This document shows, piece after piece, positions 1 through 8,141 of a DNA stretch of 27,731 nucleotides; position 1 is the first letter of the stretch, and every line of letters starts with the position of its first letter. A model generated the notes under the pieces. That model did not search any database, was not told the DNA's origin, and was given only the letters and a program-made list of their open reading frames with translations. Position numbers and translations under genes: made by a program. The DNA is from DUZB01 sp964407525 (GTDB lineage Bacteria > Desulfobacterota > DSM-4660 > Desulfatiglandales > Desulfatiglandaceae), in the NCBI GenBank assembly GCA_964407525.1, contig CAYOWC010000028.1, forward strand, positions 1-27,731, written 5' to 3'.

Positions 1-100
1 AAAAAGTATTTGCATGATCCCCTAAATGGCTATATTTGTAATACAGGGAAAAATAAAGGGCAAGAAAATTGTAAATCGATCAACGTTGCGGGGAGTTGTT

Positions 101-721
101 ATGGAATTGGAATGGCTGTTGTATTTTGTCGGTGCGTATCTGTTGGGATCAATTCCATTCGGGCAGATCATCAGCAAAAAGGTTGCAAGTATTGATATTA
201 CGACTCGTGGAAGCGGAAACATCGGAGCGACCAATGTGGCCAGGGAGCTTGGGATGAAATGGGGAATTGCCACACTGGTGCTTGATATGCTGAAGGGGCT
301 TGTGCCCGTACTCGTTTCTGTGCGATATGGTGCAGGGGGGGGAAGTTTTGCTGTGATGGGACCGTCCATTGTTGGGGTATGTGCCCTGGTGGGACATCAA
401 TTCTCTCTTTTCAGGAAATTCAATGGGGGTAAGGGGGTGGCAACGGCTCTGGGAGTTTATCTTGCCATATCTCCGCTGTCCACCGTTTTGGCACTGGTTC
501 TATTCGTGGTTGTAGTAATGAAATGGAGCTTCATATCTCTGGCTTCCATGGTTGCAGCACTCAGTATGCCGATATTCCTTTTGATGTTTGAAAAATCCGG
601 GGCGTGCATCGTTGTTTCTGTTGTTATGGCTTTGCTCATCTGCGTGAAACACCATGAGAATATCGGGCGGCTGATGAAAAGAGAGGAGAGGAAGTGGAAA
701 GATAGGAAAATCAGCCGATGA
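101..721 (+). CDS. plsY: Glycerol-3-phosphate acyltransferase PlsY
   Basis: Inner-membrane acyl-phosphate:glycerol-3-phosphate acyltransferase, which makes lysophosphatidic acid, the first step of phospholipid synthesis. The 206-residue product is the usual family size and strongly hydrophobic. Family motifs are in order: GSIPFG near residue 16, GSGNIGATN at 37-45, LDMLKG at 61-66, and the glycine-rich stretch with GHQFSLF followed by GGKGVATALG in the middle. I chose the ATG at 101 because GGGAG lies 5-9 bases upstream and because the PlsY N-terminus begins here; an in-frame ATG at 26 would add 25 residues unlike the family. The 3' end overlaps the end of parB by 11 bp in convergent orientation, and there is no terminator between them. 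Identification is firm. Confidence 0.95.
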   Translation: MELEWLLYFVGAYLLGSIPFGQIISKKVASIDITTRGSGNIGATNVARELGMKWGIATLVLDMLKGLVPVLVSVRYGAGGGSFAVMGPSIVGVCALVGHQFSLFRKFNGGKGVATALGVYLAISPLSTVLALVLFVVVVMKWSFISLASMVAALSMPIFLLMFEKSGACIVVSVVMALLICVKHHENIGRLMKREERKWKDRKISR

Positions 722-1562
722 GTTCAAGCAACCGGTCTAATTCGTCGTCCGAATAAAAATGGACCACTATTTTCCCCGTTTTACCGCGTTTGTTAATCTC
801 TACCTTGGTTCCAAGGGACTTTTTCAGGTTGTCCGCCAGCGATTGGATATAATAATCCATTTCCGGATTTTCCGGTTTCTTTTTCCCGGGGGCCCTCAGC
901 TTTTTTACAAGGGCTTCTGATTGACGGACAGAAAGATCTTTCTTGATGATCGAATTACGAACGAAACTTTGTTGTGCAACATCTTTTATACCGGCTAAAA
1001 GGCGTGCATGGCCCATACTGAGGGCTCCTGTGATGACGTCGTTTTGAATACTGGTCGGGAGATTTAATAGTCTCAGAGAATTGGTTATTGATGAACGATC
1101 CTTACTGAGTCGTTTTGCCAGAGACTCCTGAGTTATTCCGGTTTGTTCCAGAAGCTTGCTATAAGCGACAGCCTCTTCGATTGGATTCAAATCCTTACGA
1201 TGAATGTTCTCTATAATCGCCAGTTCGAGGGATTCGGTAGCGGTTGTTTCTTTGACTACCACTGGAACTCTTTTGAGACCTGCCTGTTGTGCTGCTCTCC
1301 ATCGTCGCTCCCCTGCAATGAGCTGATACCCTGTTTCTTTCCTGGTCACCAGGAGGGGGGTGATAATCCCTTTTTCCTGTACCGAATTAACTAATTCACG
1401 CAATTCCTCGCGGAGGAACTGCTGTCTGGGCTGATCCGGATTCGCTTCAATAGCCTCGATAGGGCACTGGAAATAGGTGGCTTCCGGTTTGTCGAGATCC
1501 TGCATGTCTGGAATAAGAGCAGACAGACCTTTCCCAAGAGCTTTTCTTTTTGGCATCGTCAT
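711..1562 (-). CDS. parB: Chromosome partitioning protein ParB (Spo0J family)
   Basis: Binds parS centromere sites, spreads as a CTP-dependent clamp and works with ParA in origin segregation. The 283 residues show a basic KRKALGKGL N-terminus, the ParB/Srx domain with the nucleotide-binding motif GERRWRA at residues 84-90, the ENIHRKDLNPIEEA segment at 118-131, a helix-turn-helix at about 144-165 and a C-terminal dimerisation region. The start codon overlaps the parA stop by one base (TAATG), so the two are translationally coupled. A second in-frame ATG lies at 1556. A perfect parS site is present upstream of parA, which confirms a complete parABS locus. Confidence 0.97.
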   Translation of the reverse strand: MTMPKRKALGKGLSALIPDMQDLDKPEATYFQCPIEAIEANPDQPRQQFLREELRELVNSVQEKGIITPLLVTRKETGYQLIAGERRWRAAQQAGLKRVPVVVKETTATESLELAIIENIHRKDLNPIEEAVAYSKLLEQTGITQESLAKRLSKDRSSITNSLRLLNLPTSIQNDVITGALSMGHARLLAGIKDVAQQSFVRNSIIKKDLSVRQSEALVKKLRAPGKKKPENPEMDYYIQSLADNLKKSLGTKVEINKRGKTGKIVVHFYSDDELDRLLELIG

Positions 1563-2323
1563 TATTCCTTTTCAATCAATTCTTTTGCGAGAGACAAATA
1601 GCTTTGGGCTCCTTTTGAACGAATGTCGTATAGGATAACAGGTTTTCCGTGACTTGGGGCTTCGCTCAGACGAACATTCCGCGGAATTACTGTGTTGAAA
1701 ACACGCTTCTTAAAAAGGGAACGGGCCTCGCTGGCTACCTGTCTCGATAGGTTGTTACGTTTATCGTACATGGTGAGAACAATATCAGCAATACGAAGCG
1801 TAGGGTTTAGTGATTTTTTGATAGCCTGTGCTGTTTTGAGCAGTTGGGACAATCCCTCAAGGGCGTAATATTCGCATTGAACTGGAATGAGTATGGATTC
1901 TGCTGCGGTGAGGGCATTTACCGTCAAAAAACTCAAGGAAGGTGGACAGTCGATGAAAATGTAGTCAAAGTGTCCTTTGAGAGAAGCGAGGGCTTTTTTA
2001 AGGAGAAATTCGCGGCCCGGCATGGATGCGATTTCAACATCGGCTCCGATAAGGTTCCTGGTAGCGCCTATGATCTGAAGTTTGGGTAGAGAAGTTTGGA
2101 CAGCTGCTTTTTCAAAAGGGATCCCGTCGATTAAGAAATCGTACAGTCCATGGTCAAGGGAATCTGGGCGAATGCCGAAGCCGGTAGTTGCATTGCCTTG
2201 TGGGTCAGAGTCAATCAGGAGACAGGTTTTGTCGCCTGCGGCAATACATGCTGACAGGTTGACGGCAGTAGTGGTTTTTCCTACACCACCCTTTTGATTC
2301 GATATGGATATGATATGGCCCAT
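1562..2323 (-). CDS. parA: Chromosome partitioning ATPase ParA (Soj family)
   Basis: Walker-type ATPase that binds nucleoid DNA and drives movement of ParB-parS complexes. The deviant Walker A KGGVGKTTTA lies at residues 11-20 with the signature Lys11, followed by LIDSDPQGNATTG (Walker A' Asp) and the IFIDCPPSL Walker B segment. At 253 residues it is the short chromosomal type, without the N-terminal DNA-binding extension of many plasmid ParA proteins. It is first in the parAB pair. The start ATG at 2323 has only a weak Shine-Dalgarno (TTGAGA about 10 bases upstream), but the protein begins exactly where the family does. The parS palindrome is about 110 bp upstream. Confidence 0.97.
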   Translation of the reverse strand: MGHIISISNQKGGVGKTTTAVNLSACIAAGDKTCLLIDSDPQGNATTGFGIRPDSLDHGLYDFLIDGIPFEKAAVQTSLPKLQIIGATRNLIGADVEIASMPGREFLLKKALASLKGHFDYIFIDCPPSLSFLTVNALTAAESILIPVQCEYYALEGLSQLLKTAQAIKKSLNPTLRIADIVLTMYDKRNNLSRQVASEARSLFKKRVFNTVIPRNVRLSEAPSHGKPVILYDIRSKGAQSYLSLAKELIEKE

Positions 2324-2406
2324 AAAAAAATTGTCTCAAGTTGGTTGGATGGATCGAGTGGTCGGGAAAAAGAGAATCAGGGGTTCCACTCGCGTAAAAT
2401 ACTGAT

Positions 2407-2419
2407 AGCATAATATGCT
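2407..2419. repeat. 13-bp perfect palindrome upstream of parA
   Basis: AGCATAATATGCT is perfectly symmetric around its central A. On the minus strand it contains TATTAT, a possible -10 element for parAB about 87-92 bases upstream of the start codon. No good -35 accompanies it. It may be an operator or simply an AT-rich promoter element. Confidence 0.4.
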
Positions 2420-2433
2420 GATATGATAAAGGG

Positions 2434-2463
2434 AAAACAATGTTTCACGTGAAACATTGTTTT
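2434..2463. promoter_or_regulatory. parS: parS centromere site
   Basis: The 16-mer TGTTTCACGTGAAACA at 2441-2456 is an exact match to the bacterial chromosomal parS consensus. The perfect inverted symmetry extends on both sides to 30 bp (2434-2463). It is the ParB nucleation site. It sits upstream of the parA start, close to where the parAB promoter is expected, so ParB loading could also repress its own operon; that part is inference. Confidence 0.97.
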
Positions 2464-2570
2464 GGGTAGTATTTCTTGTAGGTAATTCATAGATACAAGT
2501 TAACTATTAGAAATAACAACAGATTAACTGTTTGTAATCTCGGAATGTAGCAATAAAAAATCAGGAAAGA

Positions 2571-2592
2571 AGACAATTCGTAACAGTTGTCT
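2571..2592. repeat. 8-bp inverted repeat / hairpin
   Basis: AGACAATT and AGTTGTCT flank a six-base loop CGTAAC; they pair over eight positions as RNA, with one G-U pair. No T-run follows directly on either strand, so it is not a convincing intrinsic terminator. It lies upstream of the predicted MORN promoter. Confidence 0.45.
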
Positions 2593-2668
2593 CCATGAAT
2601 CAACAATTGAAAGAGGAGCTTTCACCGTGTCTATCAACTTGAAGCAGGGCAAAATTTGTTGAAAATTC

Positions 2669-2698
2669 TTGACAGAAAAGTTGATAAGGGGTCATTAT
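2669..2698 (+). promoter_or_regulatory. Candidate sigma-70 promoter for the MORN gene
   Basis: A consensus -35 TTGACA (2669-2674) is followed after 18 bases by CATTAT (2693-2698), four of six matches to TATAAT. Transcription would begin near 2705, leaving a leader of about 50 bases before the start codon. Prediction from sequence only. Confidence 0.5.
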
Positions 2699-2755
2699 GC
2701 GTGTAATTACTGAAAAGCGTATGGTCATGCATGTCAAAAAAAAGGACGAAGTTAA

Positions 2756-3106
2756 ATGAAAAAGAGTTTCTATATGGTCTTGTTCTGCTCGTTGTTCTCC
2801 TTCATTCCCGCGAACGTATTTGGCGAATGTCTTGAAGGTGACTGCAAAGAAGGATTTGGGATTTTTGTCTTGCGAGAGGGTTATGAATATGCAGGCGAAT
2901 TTCAAGAAGGCATGTTTCACGGATATGGAATCCTGGCACATTTAAATGGAGGAAAATATGTGGGTGGGTGGAAAAATGGTCAGTACAATGGCCAGGGAAC
3001 CTTAATCCTTCCAAGTGGAGGGAAATATGTGGGTGGATGGAAAGATAGTCTTCCGCATGGACAAGGGTCCTGGTTCACTGTAGGCGGAAAAAAATCCCAC
3101 AGGTAG
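2756..3106 (+). CDS. Exported MORN-repeat protein
   Basis: Small secreted protein of unknown function. An N-terminal signal peptide is clear: Lys-Lys start, hydrophobic core at about residues 5-18, then a likely cleavage after the NVFG segment. About three MORN repeats follow (YAGEFQEGMFHGYG, YVGGWKNGQYNGQG, YVGGWKDSLPHGQG), with a period of 23 residues. The last two are also near-identical at the DNA level (GGAAATATGTGGGTGG-type block repeated after 69-70 bp), which points to recent internal duplication. Bacterial MORN repeats are short beta-hairpin modules, often in cell-envelope proteins; no substrate can be inferred. AAGGA lies about 9 bases upstream of the ATG. It stands alone on the plus strand between minus-strand genes. 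Confidence 0.85.
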   Translation: MKKSFYMVLFCSLFSFIPANVFGECLEGDCKEGFGIFVLREGYEYAGEFQEGMFHGYGILAHLNGGKYVGGWKNGQYNGQGTLILPSGGKYVGGWKDSLPHGQGSWFTVGGKKSHR

Positions 3107-3280
3107 GGCTTCTAAAGATGCCGATATCAGTCTACTTACTTTTTTTCATGTTGGTTGTATTTAGCCAATGCTGGGTAGATGTGGCCATATAAGTTGCGAA
3201 CGCTATTACGCACTTTCGATCTGAACTCCACATGTATTCTAGGATTTTACAGGGCCCAATTATCATCAAGAGTAGATGCG

Positions 3281-5341
3281 CTACCATCTTTTCCTGAGGA
3301 CTATCTCTGCTGAAATGGGTTCGCCTTCTATCGAACTATACGTCCCGGGAATTTCATAATGGGTATTTGTGAGGTTCCTGATTGATATCTGAAGGTCTAA
3401 ACCAGAAACGGCAATATCGGTAATAGTAGCGGTTGTATCAAGAAGCCACGCACCGGAGATCGATGTAAAGCTATCTGCTCTGGGATAAATAAGCTGTGTG
3501 GAAGAATGGTAGCCTAATCGTGCAAAAAGGGTCACTTTTTCCATTGGACGCCAAGTTCCCGTCAAATTAAACAGCGTTTTCGGGCCTGTATTGTATGGGA
3601 AGTTCAGATCCTCGTAATGGGGTTCTGGATCCCAGTATTTGATGTAATTATAGGTCTCATCAGGACCACTGTTATTTAAAAGAGTAAGATTGGCGGAAAA
3701 ACTCAATTGTTTTATGGGAAAAACATTCCCCATAAGCTCAACTCCGTAGATTTTCTGATGGTTTGGCTCTGAAAGTCCGGCATAGGGGTCTTCCATGAGG
3801 TGGTTTTCAATTTTACTCGTGAATCCGCCAACGGTTAAGTTAACCTTTTCAGTGGGTTTCCAGGAAACTTGAAGATTTAATGTTTCAATCTCTTCAAGTT
3901 CCGGTTCTTCGCCATCAAGAAGTTGTTTCACATACGGAGTGCGATAAGCAGTTCCATACAGCAGTTTGAAAATCCATTCCGACCGTGGGTTCCATACAAC
4001 GCCCGCATTGTAACTCAAAGCGTCTTTGTATTGGTCATGGTTATCATTTCGCAAACCGGCCAGGAGATCGAAATCGCCTATTTTGTGGGTATACTGGCCG
4101 AACAGGGACCACAGCCTGGCATCATAGTCTTTCAAAGTGTAAAGAGGTAAAAGAGTTGTATCTTGCTGGGCAACGTAATCCGGAAAATAGCTTTCCCATA
4201 GAGGGGCATTTTTCACATCGGTTTGTCTGTATGCCATGCCTCCTGTAAAAACTCCCTTTCCTGAAAAAAAAGAGCGGTCGTATATGAGCTCTCCGTAAAC
4301 GGAACTTTCTTTTTGGTCGAAAGATCGATCAATAACTTCGTATTCAGAATTTTGCCAGTTGTAATATCCGGTAAATCGCAAACCTGAATAGGAATCGATG
4401 TCCTTATCTGCCTCAAGCTTAACATATCCGAACGGTCCGCCCCTGCTTTCAGGCCATGTGAGGTCCTGTTGAGAACTGCTTTCAGTTGGACCGGTAATGG
4501 CATAGGGCTTTTTGTAATCGGATATCAAGCCCGATATTGAGAACCAGTCTCTAAACGAAAAGCGGCCAGATGCCTCAAAGTAACGAGACCTATCAGGTTG
4601 TTCGTTCCCGAAGCGGTCTTCATAAGGATATGCGTTTTCTCCATCATCACCCCAGAATCTTACAATATTAACGGCCGTGTCATCTTCTTCGCCGCTCCGG
4701 CCGCGCACTGACATGAAAAGATCCCAATCTCCTCCATCATGTCCCATATTGGCATACAGGGCGGCCTGGTTTCCCGGTGCTCCATAAAGTATGCCGGTCT
4801 CAACGCCATCAAGATCTTTTCCCGTCATGGGAACTACATTGACGATACCTGCAAAAGCATCAGGCCCCCAGAGAACAGACCCGGGCCCTCGAATTACCTC
4901 GATTCGTTTAACGGATACCAGAGAAAGTTCATGATCAAGGGGTTGAAGAGATTTTGTCACGTCAGAGCCCATGGGAACCGTATCATACAGAAATAATACA
5001 GAATTTGGGATTCCTCGAAGATAGGATTCTGATCCCCACTCCTTTTGGGCCATGTAGAAACCGGGAGTCATTTCCAATGCTTGACTGAGAGTCTTAACGC
5101 CTTTCTCCCAGATTTCTTCCCGCGTAATAACTGTGGCAACGGCCGGCGCCTGCCACGCGCTTTCCTCACGTCGCGATGCGATAGAAAGAACGTCGATATC
5201 TTCACCCACAAACATCAAAAGAGTATCGTTCTTTTTCACACTACTCTCTTCAACCGCCCACACAGCAGATATTGTGGTTGAAATAAAGACAGCAGCTGCA
5301 AAAAGAAAAAGGAAATACAATTTTAAGTGGTTGTGGATCAT
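3281..5341 (-). CDS. TonB-dependent outer-membrane receptor
   Basis: Ligand-gated outer-membrane transporter of the Cir/BtuB type. From the ATG at 5341 the protein has 686 residues: a signal peptide of about 29 residues ending in SAVWA, a plug domain (TVITREEI, QALEMTPGFYM, LRGIPNSVLFLYD, VKRIEVIRGPGSVLWGPDAFAGIVNVV) and a 22-strand-type barrel ending in ISIRNLTNTHYEIPGTYSSI and a final aromatic Trp. An upstream TTG at 5356 would add five residues; neither start has a good ribosome site. It is last in a set with a sigma-54 response regulator (48 bp upstream), a kinase and a periplasmic binding protein, so it is likely the regulated import gene. The substrate is not readable from sequence. I see no TonB, ExbB or ExbD gene in the window. 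Confidence 0.93.
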   Translation of the reverse strand: MIHNHLKLYFLFLFAAAVFISTTISAVWAVEESSVKKNDTLLMFVGEDIDVLSIASRREESAWQAPAVATVITREEIWEKGVKTLSQALEMTPGFYMAQKEWGSESYLRGIPNSVLFLYDTVPMGSDVTKSLQPLDHELSLVSVKRIEVIRGPGSVLWGPDAFAGIVNVVPMTGKDLDGVETGILYGAPGNQAALYANMGHDGGDWDLFMSVRGRSGEEDDTAVNIVRFWGDDGENAYPYEDRFGNEQPDRSRYFEASGRFSFRDWFSISGLISDYKKPYAITGPTESSSQQDLTWPESRGGPFGYVKLEADKDIDSYSGLRFTGYYNWQNSEYEVIDRSFDQKESSVYGELIYDRSFFSGKGVFTGGMAYRQTDVKNAPLWESYFPDYVAQQDTTLLPLYTLKDYDARLWSLFGQYTHKIGDFDLLAGLRNDNHDQYKDALSYNAGVVWNPRSEWIFKLLYGTAYRTPYVKQLLDGEEPELEEIETLNLQVSWKPTEKVNLTVGGFTSKIENHLMEDPYAGLSEPNHQKIYGVELMGNVFPIKQLSFSANLTLLNNSGPDETYNYIKYWDPEPHYEDLNFPYNTGPKTLFNLTGTWRPMEKVTLFARLGYHSSTQLIYPRADSFTSISGAWLLDTTATITDIAVSGLDLQISIRNLTNTHYEIPGTYSSIEGEPISAEIVLRKRW

Positions 5342-5389
5342 CTGTTCAACCGACAAAAGGTTATGGGTGGACGGCTGTAAATGGCAGGA

Positions 5390-6733
5390 TTACCCATTCA
5401 TTTTTTTCATAAGAACCCTGAATTTTGCACGGGTTAGCCCGAGAAGTTTTGCGGCGGAAGTCTGATTGTTCCCGGACAATTTCAGGGCCTGTTCTACGAG
5501 AGTTTCTTCCATCTTTTCCAAGGATACTCCTTCCCTCGGAAGTGCGAAATCCACGGCGCTGTTGTTAGCTTCGACAGATGTCTTTAAAAAAGAAATGGTT
5601 TGTGCTGTAATTGACTTTCCATCGCAAATGATCACTGCTCGCTCAATTACATTGGCAAGTTCCCTGACATTGCCAGGCCAGGAATATTCCTTAAGGACTT
5701 TGATGGCACCATCAGTTAGACGAATTCCTCTTTTATCGTCTAATTGGGACAAGAAATGGCGGCAAAGTGGAGCAACATCATCGTTCCGTTCCCTCAAGGG
5801 AGGCGGTTTGATGGGAAAAACGTTAATTCTAAAGAGCAAATCCTTTCGAAAAGCACCTTTTTCAACTCGTTTATCAAGATCCTGATTCGTAGCACATATT
5901 ACTCTTACGTCAACGGAAATCTCTTTATTTCCTCCCACCCTCTGTATTTTCTTTTCTTGAAGTGCCCGCAAAAGTTTGGCCTGCGCTTCAAGTGATAAAT
6001 CACCGATTTCATCAAGAAAAAGAGTTCCTCCCGTTGCATATTCAAATTTGCCTGTTGCCCTTGAAGAAGCCCCCGTAAATGCGCCTTTTTCATGACCAAA
6101 TAATTCAGATTCCACAAGATTTGGTGAAATGGCTGCACAGTTAACAGGGACGAATCGCATGTTTTTTCGCGGTGATACGGCGTGAATGTAATTCGCTAGG
6201 AGTTCTTTTCCAGTACCTGATTCGCCGGTGATGAGAACTGCCGTATCGCCTTGGGAAACTTTGTAAGCCAAGGCTATGATTGCATTCATTTCTTTTGACA
6301 CGTGAATAATTTTCTCACTTCCTGCCGTCTTTTTGAGTTCCTTTTTCAAATGGCGGTTTTCAGCAAGAATCCGGGATAAACTGAGCGTTTTCTCCACAGT
6401 TAATACAATGCGGTCCTCATCGAAAGGCTTTGTAATATAATCAACAGCACCGTCCCGCATGGCATTCACGGCCGAGTCAACCGTCGCAAAGGCAGTAATA
6501 AATACAACCGGACAAGGCACATCTATTTCTTGAATCTTTTTGAGAAGTTCAATCCCATCCATCCGAGGCATCTTTATGTCTGATATAATCATATCGAAAG
6601 ACGCACTTTCGATCATTGTCAGTGCTTCAACTCCGTCTGCGGCTTGCTCCACTCTGTAGCCTCTCCTGCTCAACATAATGGACAGAAGGTGTCGCATTCT
6701 TTCTTCATCGTCAACGATGAGAATATGAGCCAT
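5390..6733 (-). CDS. Sigma-54-dependent response regulator, NtrC family
   Basis: Phosphorylation-controlled activator of sigma-54 RNA polymerase. The 447 residues contain a receiver domain with acidic pocket DDE at 8-10, phospho-acceptor Asp52 (SDIKMPRMDG) and Lys103 (TKPF). The AAA+ domain has Walker A GESGTGKE at 171-178, the sigma-54 contact loop GAFTGA at 218-223 and Walker B TLFLDEIGD. A Fis-type helix-turn-helix lies at the C-terminus (SAAKLLGLTRAKFRVLMKKM). AAGGAG precedes the ATG. The kinase gene ends 13 bases upstream, so they form a cognate pair. I did not find a clear GG-N10-GC sigma-54 promoter in this window, so its target is unproven; the adjacent TonB receptor is the natural guess. 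Confidence 0.96.
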   Translation of the reverse strand: MAHILIVDDEERMRHLLSIMLSRRGYRVEQAADGVEALTMIESASFDMIISDIKMPRMDGIELLKKIQEIDVPCPVVFITAFATVDSAVNAMRDGAVDYITKPFDEDRIVLTVEKTLSLSRILAENRHLKKELKKTAGSEKIIHVSKEMNAIIALAYKVSQGDTAVLITGESGTGKELLANYIHAVSPRKNMRFVPVNCAAISPNLVESELFGHEKGAFTGASSRATGKFEYATGGTLFLDEIGDLSLEAQAKLLRALQEKKIQRVGGNKEISVDVRVICATNQDLDKRVEKGAFRKDLLFRINVFPIKPPPLRERNDDVAPLCRHFLSQLDDKRGIRLTDGAIKVLKEYSWPGNVRELANVIERAVIICDGKSITAQTISFLKTSVEANNSAVDFALPREGVSLEKMEETLVEQALKLSGNNQTSAAKLLGLTRAKFRVLMKKMNG

Positions 6734-6746
6734 GTATTTCTCCTTT

Positions 6747-8141
6747 TCATATTTTCCGGACCGGCAATTCTATACTGAAAATGGCCCCTCCATTTTTTCT
6801 GTTTTCTGCCCATACGTTTCCACTGTGTGCCATGATCACCTGGAAGACGTAGGCAAGTCCGAGACCAGTCCCCTTTGATCTGGTTGTGTAAAAGGGTTCA
6901 AAAATTTTCTCTAGTTTATCCAGGTCTATTCCTTCCCCCTGGTCTTCAATATCTACTTTCCAGGCCAAATTTCCACAAAAAACTGTCACTCGAACGACCC
7001 CTTTACCACCATTTGCTTCAAGTGCATTCCTCAAAATATTGCTAATTGCTCTCGTGATCAAATCGGGGTCTGCATACGTTGTAAATGGTTCAATCGGAAT
7101 ATGAGATTCAATTGTAACAGGGGATTGGTCTTCCTGCATTTCAAATCTAATAACAATTTCTTTCAGAAGCGCATTTAAATTCACGGGACGAAATGAAGGC
7201 CTGGCCGGACGTGCAAAGGCTAGAAAATCCTCGATCAAGCGGTTGAGCCTTTTTATTTCGTCTTCTATATAGTAAACCATGGTATCACTTGAAGAAAGGT
7301 CACAATCCTTTTTTAGAATATCGAGCGAGCTTTTGATAATACTCAATGGATTCTTCACTTCGTGTGCAATCATCATGGAAAATTTGCCCATTTCAGCCAA
7401 GGCATTCTGCTTCATCAGTTCTTGATAGACATCTTCAAGGGCTTTCCGGTTTTTTTCAAGTGAGCCAAGCATGGAATTAAAGGAGGCTGCAAGGCGCCTG
7501 GTCTCAGGGGGACCACAGGGATCAACACGAGTATCCAGGTTTCCCTGTTCAACATGCCTGGCTGCTTCAGCGAGTTGGGTTACAGGGGCCACCAAAGATC
7601 GTGAAAGAAAATAGAAGGCCAGGGCGGCAAAAAAAGCCAGGCCCGAAGAGAGCCACACGAAGCGATTCTCTATCGTAGTGAGGAGCCGTTCAAGATCCCA
7701 AGTGCTGTACGTAATTTGGATCTTACCTATGGGGTCCTCAATTTTCAAGCCCTGTTCAAAGAGATCGAAAAGGCGGTTCTCCGATCCGGATTCACTTGAA
7801 AGAACCGGGGTCTCTACGACAGAAAATGGGCCGGGGATGTCTTTAAAAACAGTCGCAAGTTCTATTCCTTCCTTATCGATGATTGCTACCTTCCCCACGT
7901 CGTTGGCTGTCATAAGATTATATGCGAGCCGTTTCAACATGGTTTTATCATCTATCAATATCCCCAATTCCGCATTCAATGCGAGGTATCTTGCCAGATA
8001 AGAAATGCGGTCTTCGAACCGGTCGTGGACAAATTGTTTCGTAAGGTTCACCCCCACATATCCTAAAAGGAACGTAGTTATCCCTATGATGGAGAAAACA
8101 CCAATGAGGAGCCTTAAATGTATTCCGATACGATTACTCAT
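6747..8141 (-). CDS. Membrane sensor histidine kinase (HAMP, HisKA)
   Basis: Two-component sensor of 464 residues. Transmembrane segments at about 9-33 and 161-180 enclose a periplasmic region of about 125 residues. A HAMP domain follows (about 181-232), then a HisKA dimerisation domain with phospho-acceptor His260 in AHEVKNPLS and an HATPase domain with N-box NILRNALEAN, G1 DQGEGI and G2 KGTGLGLA. Its start overlaps the stop of the binding-protein gene by four bases (ATGA), so they are translationally coupled. The sensory input may come from that binding protein; this is inference from the coupling. Confidence 0.95.
   Translation of the reverse strand: MSNRIGIHLRLLIGVFSIIGITTFLLGYVGVNLTKQFVHDRFEDRISYLARYLALNAELGILIDDKTMLKRLAYNLMTANDVGKVAIIDKEGIELATVFKDIPGPFSVVETPVLSSESGSENRLFDLFEQGLKIEDPIGKIQITYSTWDLERLLTTIENRFVWLSSGLAFFAALAFYFLSRSLVAPVTQLAEAARHVEQGNLDTRVDPCGPPETRRLAASFNSMLGSLEKNRKALEDVYQELMKQNALAEMGKFSMMIAHEVKNPLSIIKSSLDILKKDCDLSSSDTMVYYIEDEIKRLNRLIEDFLAFARPARPSFRPVNLNALLKEIVIRFEMQEDQSPVTIESHIPIEPFTTYADPDLITRAISNILRNALEANGGKGVVRVTVFCGNLAWKVDIEDQGEGIDLDKLEKIFEPFYTTRSKGTGLGLAYVFQVIMAHSGNVWAENRKNGGAIFSIELPVRKI

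Larger units (their letters stand above)
2324..2755. other. Intergenic region between parA and the MORN gene
   Basis: 432 bases with no convincing gene, separating divergent transcription units. It holds the parS palindrome (2434-2463), a second palindrome AGCATAATATGCT (2407-2419), a hairpin (2571-2592) and a likely promoter for the MORN gene (2669-2698). I found no DnaA-box cluster, so there is no direct evidence that oriC itself is here, although chromosomal parS sites usually lie near the origin. Confidence 0.7.

Noticed and set aside
26..100. Longer form of PlsY beginning at the ATG at 26
   Set aside because: The extra 25 residues are polar and unlike the family, and GGGAG lies just before the ATG at 101.
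2460..2755. oriC next to parS
   Set aside because: No cluster of DnaA boxes or recognisable unwinding element was seen; closeness to the origin is only inferred from parS.
3118..3192. Possible 24-residue hydrophobic peptide after the MORN gene
   Set aside because: No ribosome binding site, very short and of chance-level length; no relative recognised.
3107..3280. Terminator between the convergent MORN and TonB-receptor genes
   Set aside because: Only weak short inverted repeats (for example GTAG ... CTAC) without a T-run.
5324..6138. Long plus-strand open frames opposite the response regulator gene
   Set aside because: They lie antisense to clear receiver and AAA+ domains and show no family features.
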